Part shown: positions 48,011 to 58,551 of the stretch, piece after piece
Layout of the letters: each line of letters opens with the position of its first letter
Position numbering within the stretch: the first letter of the stretch is position 1
Assembly (NCBI GenBank): GCA_963942565.1
Contig: OZ012685.1
Coordinates: 46,552,097-46,616,096 of the forward strand
Reading direction: 5' to 3'
From: Maea johnstoni
Taxonomy: Eukaryota > Annelida > Polychaeta > Spionida > Magelonidae
Length of the DNA: 64,000 nt
Position numbers and translations under genes: made by a program
The notes under the pieces: generated by a model
What the model was told of the DNA's origin: nothing
What the model saw: only the letters and a program-made list of their open reading frames with translations
Databases searched by the model: none

Positions 48011-48227
48011 TTAAGAGTAAATGCTGCTGGTGGCTACAATCGCCAGAGCACAAGAACGCAAAAATCTGTGAAAACCATCTAAACCCTGTCTTGTTGGTAT
48101 TCATTGGATAGCTCTCGCTGAGTACTCCCATATGAGTACCCATTTGCCAGGGTTCCGGTGATTTTTCAGGATCTTTGCATTATTTTGTATCGGCCAACTT
48201 AGCCATCAGCAGCATTGGAAGGGTTAA
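48011..48227 (-). mobile_element. TTAA-flanked MITE, copy A
   Basis: This copy shares the internal landmarks of the family in reverse orientation (AACCATCTAAACCCTGTC, then GAGTACCCATTTGCCAGGG) and ends CAGCATTGGAAGGGTTAA. Its left end starts TTAAGAGTAAAT in place of the usual TTAACCCTT. The same 12 bases recur just right of the element from 48224, so they may be a target duplication. Confidence 0.75.
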
Positions 48228-48331
48228 GAGTAAATTTGTGTCATTTCCCTACTACTAGTGATGGTGATGTTGTGTGTGCTGCCGTGGTGATTGCCGAGAC
48301 TTAGTGTGCTCCTCCTGTCTTGTGCTTTCAG

Positions 48332-48376
48332 ATGAAGAGACAGCTGAGAAGAGTGCAATCACAGACGACAGGCCAG
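48332..48376 (+). CDS. Giant ankyrin-like gene, 45-nt cassette exon
   Basis: Fifteen codons, phase 1-1, between CTTGTGCTTTCAG and CCAG|GTGCCA. In the phase dictated by the giant exon it reads DEETAEKSAITDDRP, acidic and polar like the tail. The acceptor has a good pyrimidine tract. Small symmetric exons of this kind are typical of alternatively spliced regulatory tails. Support is splice consensus and phase only. Confidence 0.6.
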
Positions 48377-48668
48377 GTGCCATTTTCATTCCTATTTCTT
48401 GATGTTGTACATGAGCCTCCCTTAATTAATTATTACAGTATCATGTCTAGTCTCATCATTTCCATCATTGTTGTTGTTGTTGTGGTTTTGATGTTGTATT
48501 TTATCTTGGTTTGTACTTACTGGGTGGAGTCGTAAGTGGTAGAGGATTAGGTATTGTAAAGATCATATGTTATTTTCACCACCTTGGACTTCGGTATTGT
48601 GAAGTATTTGAGTTTTCGTTCATCCTTCCACCATTGTGTTGATAAGATCTTACTCTTTCAATCAGCCC

Positions 48669-48882
48669 TTAACCCTTCCAATGCTGAGGCTACTTTCGTC
48701 CAAAGTATTATGATGCCATATTTTATGAAAACCATCTAAACCCTGTCTTGTGGGTACTCATTGGAAAGCTCTCGCTGAGAACTCTCAGATGAGTACCTAT
48801 TTGCTAGGGTTTCAGTCATTTTCAAGGTTTTTTCGCATCTTTTTGCATTGGTCAAATTAATTCCCAGCAGCATTAGGGTTAA
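48669..48882 (-). mobile_element. TTAA-flanked MITE, copy B
   Basis: A complete-looking 214-bp copy in reverse orientation. It begins TTAACCCTTCCAATGCTGAG and ends AGCAGCATTAGGGTTAA. Both ends carry TTAA followed inward by CCC or CCCT, the arrangement of piggyBac-type ends. There is no coding capacity. Confidence 0.8.
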
Positions 48883-49314
48883 AAATATTTCTAAGTTCTG
48901 ATGATTTCTAATCACCCTCCTGACAGGTTGTTATAAAGACCATTCATTCATTCAGTTGTATCTCTTCATTTACCCTCCTGGTTTTATAGTGTTAAGTCTG
49001 TATGGTACTACCCACCATTTCGACTGTCTTCATTGTCTTGTATTTCTTTCTTGAACTGGATCATCGTTTGCTTAAGTCTGTTCCTAGACTGTCTGTTCAC
49101 CTCTTGAGTTAAGTTGAATTTTACTGAGTGAGGGCCTGAAATTAATTTCAGGTTCTGGTACCTTTGATATCTATGTAACATACTTACAGATTGAAATTCG
49201 TTTGGCAGTAATTAGATTTCATTGGTATACGTGAATTCCAGCTGTTGAATTTGAATTCCAGTTGAAGAGACGTTGCTATATTTGTAGAGGTGTTAAACCC
49301 AATAATAACAATTA

Positions 49315-49527
49315 TTAACCCTTATGCTGCTGGTGGCTAATTTGGCCAATACAAAATGATGCAAAAAACTTGAACAATGACTGAAACCCTGGCAAATGGG
49401 TACTCATCTGATAGTACTCAGCGAGAGCTTTCAAATGAATACCAACATGGCATGGTTTGGATGGTTTTCAAAAATCTTTGCGTCCTCATGCTTTGGACGA
49501 AAGTAGCCTCAGCATTGGATGGGTTAA
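49315..49527 (+). mobile_element. TTAA-flanked MITE, copy C
   Basis: A 213-bp copy from TTAACCCTTATGCTGCTGG to CAGCATTGGATGGGTTAA. The 26 bases ending at the left TTAA (49293-49318) are repeated exactly at 49524-49549, starting with the right TTAA. Confidence 0.85.
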
Positions 49528-50003
49528 ACCCAATAATAACAATTATTAATTGATTTCAAGCCCTCCTTCATCAGGAATAATGGTTGCATGCCAAACCATC
49601 TCACTTTTTTTTATCTTTCCTTTAAGTTGATTTCATTAAATATATTTGTTTACATTGTTTTCTGTTCATTTTTGATCCCATCAAGTCATTCTGTTGCCCA
49701 TTGTACATTCACCTTTATATATCGTTATTATAAAACCAGTACATTACTGTACACCATGTTGATTGTGCGCATACAAGATAATGCACTGGGCAGGCAGCTG
49801 TCTTTGATACACAATTTAATTTTTGCAAACTGATGTTGCTGTCCATGTCAGCATGTTGTTTGATACTAGCATTATATAAGGGATTAGGTGTCAAAATAAT
49901 GGTGCACAGTTTATAGGGGGGTACAAAGTACACATTGATTAAACTGCCGCAATATTAACATGATTTACATTAAGTGTCCTCTTAGGTGTGTAACATAAGG
50001 ATA

Positions 50004-50240
50004 AGGCCTAAAAGAAGAAATTGTTTGTTTCCTGTAACGGTCTGGAAAAAAAATAGGGTAGGTAGGTCGGTAAAATTTTCTTTTTTTTTGATTATTTTTT
50101 TGGTCAAAAATGTGTGTTTTTTGCATGTTTTACGTTGATTGGGAGTTGGGAGGGAGGAAAAACTTTAGGGTAGGGATTTATTTGAATAGAAACTTGTTAG
50201 GGTAGGGTTACAGGAAACAAACAACTTTTTTTTTAGGCCT
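50004..50240. mobile_element. MITE with ~35-bp AGGCCT terminal inverted repeats
   Basis: The left end 50004-50038 begins AGGCCTAAAAG and continues to GTTTGTTTCCTGTAAC. The right end 50207-50240 is its imperfect reverse complement, ending AGGCCT. The interior is G/T-rich with TAGGGTAGG stretches and no open frame. The superfamily is not recognised and I see no clear target duplication. Confidence 0.75.
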
Positions 50241-50883
50241 AAGTTTGAGCAGTAGTTGTACCTATACCTAAGTAAGTCGGGTATGGTATTATAATAGTTA
50301 TAATCTATCAAACATGTTTTTCGATTTATTTCAATAAGCTTGTATAAATAACATAAGGAGGAATGGGTCCCCTTATTTCTCAACAAGCATTTACTTTAGC
50401 AGTAACATAAAAAAACAAAAACACTAGTCCAGTAGTTCTATTGCCAAATAGAGCAGTTTTATTTCATTAGTCTGTACAGATCCATTTCCATTACTTGCCA
50501 GTCAAATAGAGAGGCAATATGCTGTGTATTGACTTACCCCAGTACTTCCTACAGGGCATGTGCTACCATTATCATTATGTACATAAACAGGCTTCCAAGC
50601 TGCATGAACTCTGATAGCAGAAACAGTGGCGATACACAGAAGTACAAATCCAAATACATGTTTTATGCAGCATGTACCTACATGTACAGAGACTACTGTA
50701 GACTAAGAGCCCAATTGGTCGGTCTCTCTGGATGTACAGACATGGATTGTCTGTATAGTACTGCAAGTTCATTTGATGACAGAGGGTATAATTAAATATA
50801 CCTGAGCTTCCTCTACATGAGTGCTACAGTCCATCAGGCAATTCTGTTGCCATGGGTGTTGTCTATAGGGTTTCCATAGATCT

Positions 50884-51076
<193 letters not shown>

Positions 51077-51247
51077 AGTGCCAGAGGTAAGGTGCATGGG
51101 CTGTCAACATGTTCAGACACCACCATCCTGTCCTCAGGACATTTCCCTTGTCACATCTGGGATGTGCAGGGCTGACAAGAGACCAGGCGCCGCGTTGTGT
51201 AAGCACTAAGCAATTGCATATAATCACCGCACTGTGTTCTGTTTCAG

Positions 51248-51385
51248 AAGACCCCACGATCTATCAGCAACAGCAGCAGCAGCAGCAGCAGCAGCGTATA
51301 GCATCCATTGACGATGATGAGATGGCAGAGTTTGATACCATGGAACATTTTGAGGACCTGCAACACGGCATACCCGAGCATTATG
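51248..51385 (+). CDS. Giant ankyrin-like gene, polyQ-containing exon
   Basis: Forty-six codons, phase 1-1, between TTCTGTTTCAG and TTATG|GTATTG. In the phase set by the previous exon it reads EDPTIY, then ten Gln (one CAA and nine CAG), then [13 protein letters not shown] and [17 protein letters not shown]. The CAG run is a potential length polymorphism. The post-polyQ part is acidic with hydrophobic residues at intervals and could be a short amphipathic helix. There is no known domain. Open frame, good acceptor and phase agreement make it a likely real exon. Confidence 0.7.
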
Positions 51386-52419
51386 GTATTGTGCTCAGCT
51401 CAGCTCTCAAAACTCCTTAGCCAATCAGATTTGTCTGTGATGACTCTGTAGAAACTAGGAAGGAGATGGGGTTATTTAAGTAATGTTCAGGATATAAGGG
51501 GGGGGGGGGCAAAGGGTTAGGAAAGAATTCCTTGAATAAGGGAGAGGATATGAAAATTCACTGGAAAATTAAGAAATTAACAAATTTTTAGTTTTTTAAT
51601 GGAGAGGGATATCTTTTCTTAAAAATCAGGGGAGGGATATACAACCTAGGGATTGGTTACTTTTTATGAGCAAACTACTTGTAAGAAGAACAAAAGTGAT
51701 TGCATAACCTTTGCTGAACATCAAATGAAGTGCCATTGAGATTATGAGTGAATATTTAACTGAATGAACACCTATGAAGGCTGGTTTGAGGTGAAGAACT
51801 CTGCATGCCTCTACTGTGAATAGAACAAACTATTTTACAAATTGCTTTCATATTTTAAAAGAAAAAGGAAGAAACTATTCTTTATGGTTTTCAAATTGTG
51901 CCCAGCAGGGCGTGGTGTTTTTCTGCTGCCGTAGTGAGCATGAAAGCATGTCATTGCATCCAATAATTAGCCAATTTGGGCTTCTCAGACAATGCATTTA
52001 TTGCTACTCCAATAAGTGGCTAGAGCAGAGGGTAGTTCCAAAAGGTTACAGTAGGGGGCACTGTGATTATAAAATCTTAATTGCATGCCAGGGGTTGACT
52101 TGCTATGAAATCAAACAAAACATTCAGCATCCCTTCAATTTGATATCTAGTAGTAGAAGCCTGCTGTTGCAGATCAAATTGCATAACATTGCTTGTAGGC
52201 CAATATTGTCTGGCTGAATTTGATGACTGTTTGTATTTTATGCGCTGCATAGACTTTTCATGATGTTGCAAAGCTATGTTAAATGGCTGAAACATATGGG
52301 TACTGTAGTACTAGAGCAATTGTGGTTTTACCTCTTTAATATTCTACAAATAAGATTTGTATGAATAGAGGGCACACGATAGAAGATTTTGAAATATGAA
52401 TAGCTAGTTTCAGTTTGAA

Positions 52420-52432
52420 CCACCAGGTGGCA
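52420..52432 (+). promoter_or_regulatory. CTCF-like core motif
   Basis: CCACCAGGTGGCA matches the known CTCF core CCASYAGRKGGC. A related sequence, CAGTAGGGGGCACTGTG, lies at 52049, and a minus-strand CCACTGGGGGGCGCC at about 61159-61173. Binding is speculative. Confidence 0.25.
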
Positions 52433-53530
52433 ACAAAAGGAGTTATGAATGAGGGAACATTAATATCATTAATGCTTGGGTATAAATCATAAATCACCAA
52501 TGTGTGCTATCTATTCTCTGCACCTCTGATCTATTCACTCCCTTTCTTTACCCTCTAGCATATATATCACACACAAACACTCATCATTATCTAGTCAAGT
52601 TATCATAGGAAATACTTCTTTTGATGATTAATTATAGGTTATGAAACCAAATAAGAATATTTTGTGAAAAATGTAGAATTATAATTAAAAATGAAAATGT
52701 TTCCATGGAGAACAGTTTAGATATATAGGATTATAAAGGAACAATTTCTAAGGAAAATATAGCAACTCCTGGTTTCAACTTGATAAAGATACAAATACTT
52801 TCATGGAAAATAAAGCACTACTTGGTAACTGAAACTAACAATTTTCTTTGTAATTACATGATATTAGTATTACACAATGCAAAAATACAGTAATGATCAA
52901 TTTTCCCACTTATGAATCATGTTAATATTTATAGACAAAGGGTATATTGGAGACTCGCTTCCCATAATGGTTACACACTCTAATTGATGAATCTTTTGCA
53001 TGAGGCTACACTTGATCACCCTCATCTCTCCTTTGACTTCTTTACTTGCCTGTGGACTAAACACACAGGTATCAGCACCTCAACTCACAGTCAACAAAAC
53101 CTAAGAAATATACAAGGCCAGCATCACTGCCACTGGCTGTTGTGCTGAGCACTTGATAAACCAGCCGAAAATAGTATTCTCCCAAAGACAATACCCCTAG
53201 TTTTTGTATAAAACCTTGCCAAACTTTTTCACTATAGTATCAAATAAGATAACACACTCTCAGGTGGTAGTCTTTCAGTCCAAACATTCATGGGGATATG
53301 ATGCTTTTTTTTATCAAAATAATTTGATATTTTTAAATATTTATGTTATAGTTAAGTCTCAAAACGAAAAAAAAGGTTGAAATACTCAATTGGATTTAGG
53401 ACCATGGTAGTCCCTACTTTTTCATATGAGAAAGTAGAACTGTTGGATTTCAAACTTTGGATTGGAGTAAACTAATGTTATCCCCTCCAAGTTCTCTTGA
53501 GTTTGTTCTAGTTGATTTCAGTGGGTATAG

Positions 53531-53532
53531 AC

Positions 53533-53626
<94 letters not shown>

Positions 53627-53637
53627 ACACATATATA
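53531..53637. repeat. (TA)n microsatellite
   Basis: About 100 bp of AT dinucleotide just upstream of a coding exon, ending in GTATACACATATA. Confidence 0.95.
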
Positions 53638-53834
53638 GGTAGTGAACTGTTGGCTAGTCTAGTCTGGCTGATGCTCAATATCTTCAGCATGCTCTCTCTG
53701 CCTTGCCGCTTGGCACCTCTAGTCACCGCACACAGTCATGACAACTCACTAGAGTTCTCCCGTTTGAATGCACCCCGCAGCTGTATTAGTCCAGTATTGT
53801 AACTAAAGCATATTTACCTTTTTGGTTGTGACAG

Positions 53835-53936
53835 CACAAAAATCAGGACCAGTGTATGTTGGTCCCGCAGAGCTAGACTCGGACGAAGATCAAATATTGG
53901 AGTTTGGAGCAGGCATGGTCCAGCAGCCTGATGAAG
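53835..53936 (+). CDS. Giant ankyrin-like gene, 102-nt exon
   Basis: Thirty-four codons, phase 1-1, between GGTTGTGACAG and GATGAAG|GTTTCT. It reads AQKSGPVYVGPAELDSDED, then QILEFGAGMVQQPDE. The PVYVGPAELDSDEDQ part has the look of a conserved linear motif, and the exon is acidic like its neighbours. No domain is recognised. From here the chain can continue in frame to 56038 or to the possible alternative end at 54827. Confidence 0.65.
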
Positions 53937-54160
53937 GTTTCTCAACTATTTCAGTTACTTTAGTTGTTGTCCTTGGCGCTGATTCTTATTTTGTAGGAGC
54001 AAGTGTGTAGATTTTTGTTTGTCATTTTGTTGTAAGGTGGCGCTGCACATGTCATTCTGCTATCTCTGTTGTTAGGTATTGGTGATGCAACCATTGATAC
54101 TTCAGTATATTATTGCAGAAACCGCAATGCTTGTGGCGTACAAATGTGGAGAGCTGCTGT

Positions 54161-54283
54161 CTCCTGCAGAGGTGGAGCCACCTGTCTCCTGCAGAGGTGG
54201 CGCCACCTGTCTCCTGCAGAGGTGGCGCCACCTGTCTCCTGGAGAGGTGGCGCCACCTGTCTCCTGGAGAGGTGGTGGTACCT
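54161..54283. repeat. 25-bp minisatellite, five copies, palindromic core
   Basis: Units start at 54161, 54186, 54211, 54236 and 54261. The core AGGTGGCGCCACCT is a perfect 14-bp palindrome in three units, and most units contain CACCTG, an E-box. The unit length is not a multiple of three, so a coding role is unlikely. Confidence 0.9.
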
Positions 54284-54554
54284 AACACACTCATCTCCCA
54301 CAGAGATGGCACCGCCGCCGCCGCCTCCTAACTCCCACACTGGTTGCATCACCTTCCTTCTCCCTTGTCTCTATTTATGTTGACAATCCTTTATCTTAAT
54401 GCCTGCATCCTTTACAGTGTGAATATTTGTGAGCTGAAGTTGCTGCTTGTTGTTGTTGTTGTCGTTGTTGCTGTTGTGGCTGGTTGCCCCCTGGCTCTGC
54501 TAGACAAGCTCGCTCTCTCTGTCTCTGTGCTCATGGACCTCCGAGGGGAGATGT

Positions 54555-54767
54555 TTAACCCTTATGCTGCTGGTGGATAATTTTGCCAATGCGCAATGAT
54601 GCAAAAAATCTGCAAAATGACCGAAACCCTGGCATATGGGTACTCATCTAAGAGTACTCAGTGAGAGCTTTCTAATGAGTACCAACATGACATGGTTCAG
54701 ATGTTTCTCAGAACTTTTTCCATTTTTTTCTCATGGACGCAATTAGCCTCAGCATGGAAAGGGTTAA
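54555..54767 (+). mobile_element. TTAA-flanked MITE, copy D
   Basis: A 213-bp copy from TTAACCCTTATGCTGCTGG to CAGCATGGAAAGGGTTAA, with internal landmarks GGGTACTCATCT and GAGTACTCAGTGAGAGC shared with the other plus-oriented copies. Confidence 0.85.
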
Positions 54768-54826
54768 GGGTAAAACTTCCATGATGATGTCCTCTCTACT
54801 GCATGATCTACTATACTCTTCTGCAG

Positions 54827-54885
54827 ACTTGGTGAATCCAGACAATTCCTTGGCAAAGAGGGATGCTCCATCTGCACTGGAATAG
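54827..54885 (+). CDS. Possible alternative terminal exon
   Basis: After a good pyrimidine tract and CTTCTGCAG, the phase-1 frame reads DLVNPDNSLAKRDAPSALE and then TAG (54883-54885). Spliced to the donor at 53936, it would end the protein without the basic C-terminal tail. The peptide composition fits the tail, but I see no polyadenylation signal close behind, so this may be a chance match. Confidence 0.3.
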
Positions 54886-56037
54886 CAAGTGATTTAACAG
54901 CTCATTTGTTAGTTGTGATTGACACAATCTATGAGATAGTGCTCTGGATTTACCATATGGGCTGGGTGCATGCATGCTAATTAGCAGTGGGTTGGGAGTA
55001 GAGTGATGGTACTTCAGATATTAGTGGTTGGATGGATTGAGCTTGCTGGTGGGCAAAATTAGGGAATGGGCCTAAGATTACTTGTACCTCCATGTGTACT
55101 TATACATGGACTTGGTTTTACTCATACTTATATTGGTATGTTTACCAGTATTTCTACTCATACTAATACTTGTACCTGTACTTGTACGGTTGTACCTATA
55201 CCAAACTCATACCTGTTCCTGTACAAGCATTTGTGTACTGAGCAGTGGGCTTACTGTATATCCTTCAGTGTTGCACATGTAGCGAATAAGTATTCTCGGT
55301 GTTGCACTATTCTAATGTGACTTGATCAAAGTAGAGGTTGCATATATCCCTGTTGTTCTAACGGCTCTCTGTGGCTATGTAGATAGCAGCTTTTAGGCAT
55401 GCACTTCCAGTCAACTCCTTAAGAGCAATTGGAGGACGATGAAAATATTCTTTTATTATTTCAAAATATCAAACTTTCTTAATATATGGTACTTGGATAG
55501 TGGGTGGCAAAAACTATTATTACTCATATTTTCCTTTCCATAGCAGTTTGCAGCAGCGACAGAAAGAAGAAATCTGGATATTTTTGCAAAACCACAAATG
55601 ATCATTTTATCAACCCCATCATCATCATCACCATCATCATCATCTTCATATTGTTGCTTCATTTACATTCATATTAAAATGCTAGAGAGCCACTTGTTTA
55701 AATTTCTTGATTATAACATATCCATACTAGACTAGAGAAGTAGCTTTTTATTAATTTGATACATGCCTTATAGTTATCATATTGGTAGATGTTTGTTTGA
55801 ATTGTCTTTGATCATCATTGTGTATATTGCCTATTATTTATTTCATTCTTTACCATCCTGACGATAGTTACCTCATTCTATACCATCCTGATGATATTAT
55901 CCCATAATTCGATCTTCGCATTTTCAGCCTGCAAGGAACCAGAATCTGCAGCTATATCTTTAATACCTGAAAAAAAACACACGAAAACATGCAGTATTAG
56001 TCAGTTATCTTATGTATTTTCCTGGTTGGTATTTCAG

Positions 56038-56104
56038 AGGGTCGTGAATTTTCGACAAGTGAACTGGAGGCCGCTGGCGGAGAACCAGATATGCAAACTA
56101 CACG
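56038..56104 (+). CDS. Giant ankyrin-like gene, penultimate exon
   Basis: A 67-nt exon, phase 1 in and phase 2 out, between TTGGTATTTCAG and ACACG|GTCAGT. It reads EGREFSTSELEAAGGEPD, then MQTT, and its final CG joins the A of the last exon to make Arg. It is the only exon found that converts phase 1 to the phase 2 required by the last exon, which supports both calls. Confidence 0.65.
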
Positions 56105-56220
56105 GTCAGTAAATGTTTGCCATACTCTTAGCATATGAGAATAGAAACATGATTTATCTGAAATTGGATTTCACTAGATCTAGGGTTATGCACTCTTGTT
56201 TAGAGGTAGTTTTACTGATA

Positions 56221-56540
<320 letters not shown>

Positions 56541-56647
56541 ATTTAGATGTATGAATAGATAGTTACATATTTGATGTATGGTAGATATAACTGGTGTGCA
56601 TAATCAGGGTGATGTGTGCATCATGCCTATCTCTATTCACTAACCAT

Positions 56648-56680
56648 CTCCTCTTCCTCCTCCTCCTCCTCCTCCTCCTG
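56648..56680. repeat. (CCT)n microsatellite
   Basis: Run of CCT trinucleotides just upstream of the candidate exon at 56740. Confidence 0.9.
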
Positions 56681-56739
56681 GTATTTCTCTCACTGTAAAC
56701 GTGCCCCTGAAAACTCTCTGTGCCTGGCCTCTTCTCCAG

Positions 56740-56787
56740 ACTTTGGAGAACTAGACGAACAAGGCGCTCTCTCACAAAATCATCCAG
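56740..56787 (+). CDS. Possible 48-nt cassette exon, readable in two phases
   Basis: The acceptor CCTCTTCTCCAG and donor ATCCAG|GTATGA are both good. Between its neighbours here it would be read in phase 2 as [15 protein letters not shown] plus a split codon, staying open. Read in phase 1 (directly after 53936) it gives FGELDEQGALSQNHPG, which looks more like the rest of the tail, but the last exon would then run out of frame to an early stop. Inclusion is uncertain. Confidence 0.4.
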
Positions 56788-56844
56788 GTATGATATTGAC
56801 AGCATGATTCCTTTCTACCCGGATCCAAATACCTTTTTCTCTCT

Positions 56845-56847
<3 letters not shown>

Positions 56848-56878
<31 letters not shown>
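56848..56878. repeat. (CT)n microsatellite
   Basis: Uninterrupted CT run of about 31 bp. Confidence 0.9.
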
Positions 56879-56881
<3 letters not shown>

Positions 56882-57474
56882 TTCCTTCTTTTCTTCTGGG
56901 TTTTTTTCAGAATTGAAGTGAGGGGAGTAAAACAATTTTGGACTGCCCTGTCATCTGTTTTAATTTATATGTTTGCCAATCATAATTAGCTGTTTGCTAC
57001 TTCTGAAGGTTTTTAGCTCTACCACTCCCCTCTCCCCCCAAAAAGCAGAGTTTTCCATTAAAAAAACACATTCTCACTTATGGAAGTAGCCCCACTATAA
57101 TTTATACTACACTCATGCATTTGCAATTTCTTTACTAGCCAAATTTCCTCATCTTGTTCATGAATAAACATGGCCATTAACACACAATATTTGCATGCAA
57201 TCTTTCAATCTATTAAGCAGAGTTCTCTTATAAGCTGGTAGCAGGTAAATATTGTTGAGCTAGGCATTTAACCAGGTCCAGCCAGGAACGTACACATTGT
57301 CTTACATACATGTATATGGAAATATTTTGAAAAAAAAAAACTATATATTGTATTGAGAAATTTTGACCTACATTTGTTGTTCCTGTTTGGTTGGGAAAAT
57401 CCTTGAAATGTTTTAAATACCATGTTAAACAAAATATGTCAGACCATGTGTTCACTACAGATACCGACATATGT

Positions 57475-57660
57475 AAACCACTGCCTGGGTTCGAATCCCG
57501 GCTTGGGCATGTTAGAAAGTTGCCAGTGACTTGGGGTTAGGCGGTGGTTTTCGCCGGGTACTCTGGTTTCCTCCACCACATACAACTGGCTAGTCATGAA
57601 TTAGCCACATTTGGCATAAATGTGATGAAAAGCAAAATTCCAAATTACAATTCCAACATA
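57475..57660 (+). mobile_element. Partial tRNA-type SINE
   Basis: GGGTTCGAATCCCGG (57487-57501) matches the pol III B box. It is followed by a body with GGTTTTCGCCGGGTACTC and GGTTTCCTCCACC, wording I associate with short interspersed repeats of marine invertebrates. I find no A box upstream, so it looks 5'-truncated. The family is not named. Confidence 0.5.
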
Positions 57661-57878
57661 TGGGTTAACCAGAGTTTATTTTGAATTTTTTGAGAAAAAA
57701 AGACATCTGCTGTTGTGATGTTTATGATTAAACTTTTCCCAAACTATTTAAAGGAACATTTTAGAGCTACTTATGATCAAATTTTACAGGTTTGATTATT
57801 TCATTATGCCCCATGCTTTGCAGCTTCCTTGACTCTTTGGCTATTTCACTGCAGCAGCAGACCCACACTCATGAACCA

Positions 57879-58091
57879 TTAAGACTCTTGCTGCTGGTGA
57901 CTAATTTGGCCAATACAAAATAATGCTAAAATCATGAAAAAACACCGAAACCCTGGCATATGGGTACTCATGTAAAAGTACTCAGTGAGAGCTTTCAAAT
58001 GAGTACCAACATGACAGGGTTTGGTTGGTTTTCAGAAATATTGGCGCCATTGTACTTTGGACGAAAGTAGCCTCAGCATTGGAAGGGTTAA
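57879..58091 (+). mobile_element. TTAA-flanked MITE, copy E
   Basis: A 213-bp copy ending CAGCATTGGAAGGGTTAA. Its left end reads TTAAGACTCTTGCTGCTGG, and TTAAGACTC recurs immediately to the right from 58088, as in copy A. Confidence 0.8.
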
Positions 58092-58246
58092 GACTCACTA
58101 GCTGAATCATTCATTCTTTTTGTTTGTGTGCCCTGACTGTCCTCTTTCCTATCTTCTCTCTGCATTTTGAGCATACCCATTTTTGGCAACATAAGTGAAG
58201 ATGTTATTAAATTCTATAATCAAATAATCCATTTGTGTGTTTGTAG

Positions 58247-58415
58247 AATCCACATGGTGAAGCAGGTCCACAAGAAGACGGTGGTGAAGGACGGGAAGGA
58301 GGAGACCGTGGTGACGGAACAGTCGCAGGTGGAGCAGGATGACGACATGCCCAGCGAGCTGCGCGACGACGTCCAGAACATCATCGATAACTTCATGGAG
58401 GGAGAGAAGCACTAG
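58247..58415 (+). CDS. Giant ankyrin-like gene, C-terminal exon
   Basis: This exon follows TGTGTTTGTAG in phase 2 and encodes 55 residues, ending at TAG (58413-58415). It reads IHMVKQVH, KKTVVKDGKEETVVTE, then an acidic spacer and DMPSELRDDVQNIIDNFM plus EGEKH. A short beta-prone Lys/Thr/Val stretch with VVKDGKE and a terminal amphipathic helix ending in N-F-M is the type of tail I associate with invertebrate ankyrins; this is the main basis for the family call. Its G+C content is higher than its surroundings and favours GTG/GAG/GAC codons, unlike the repeat exon. Without a search, another scaffold protein cannot be excluded. Confidence 0.8.
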
Positions 58416-58545
58416 ATCCGGCTACCCCCTCAGTGTGTCAAAAAACACACCACTCACAAGCAGCAGCAGCATACAACCACTGGCCAAATATATATATATA
58501 TATATTCATACATTTTACACTCAACCGGAAGCATATTTATAAACT

Positions 58546-58551
58546 AATAAA
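58546..58551 (+). terminator. Possible polyadenylation signal
   Basis: AATAAA lies 131 bases after the stop codon, followed by T/GT-rich sequence. Another AATAAA occurs at 61479. Long 3' UTRs are common for neuronal scaffold genes, so the choice is open. Confidence 0.35.

Larger units (their letters stand above)
51386..53834 (+). other. Intron, phase 1
   Basis: The donor GTATTG is at 51386 and the acceptor GGTTGTGACAG ends at 53834. It is AT-rich, with a poly-G run near 51500, two CTCF-like cores (52048, 52420) and a (TA)n array at 53531-53637. No gene is supported. Confidence 0.65.
53937..56037 (+). other. Intron, phase 1
   Basis: The donor GTTTCT is at 53937 and the acceptor TGGTATTTCAG ends at 56037. 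It contains the 25-bp minisatellite, MITE copy D, a possible alternative terminal exon and a degenerate low-complexity stretch near 55080-55235 with TACTTG/TACCTG words. Confidence 0.6.

Noticed and set aside
54068-54172. Exon through the start of the 25-bp minisatellite
   Set aside because: An acceptor-like TTGTTAG and open frame exist, but the peptide (Cys/Trp/Arg-rich) is unlike the tail and the only donor lies inside the minisatellite, whose unit is not a multiple of three.
55928-56037. Exon starting after CGCATTTTCAG at 55927
   Set aside because: The frame is open but no convincing donor follows, and reading on into the exon at 56038 puts that exon out of frame.
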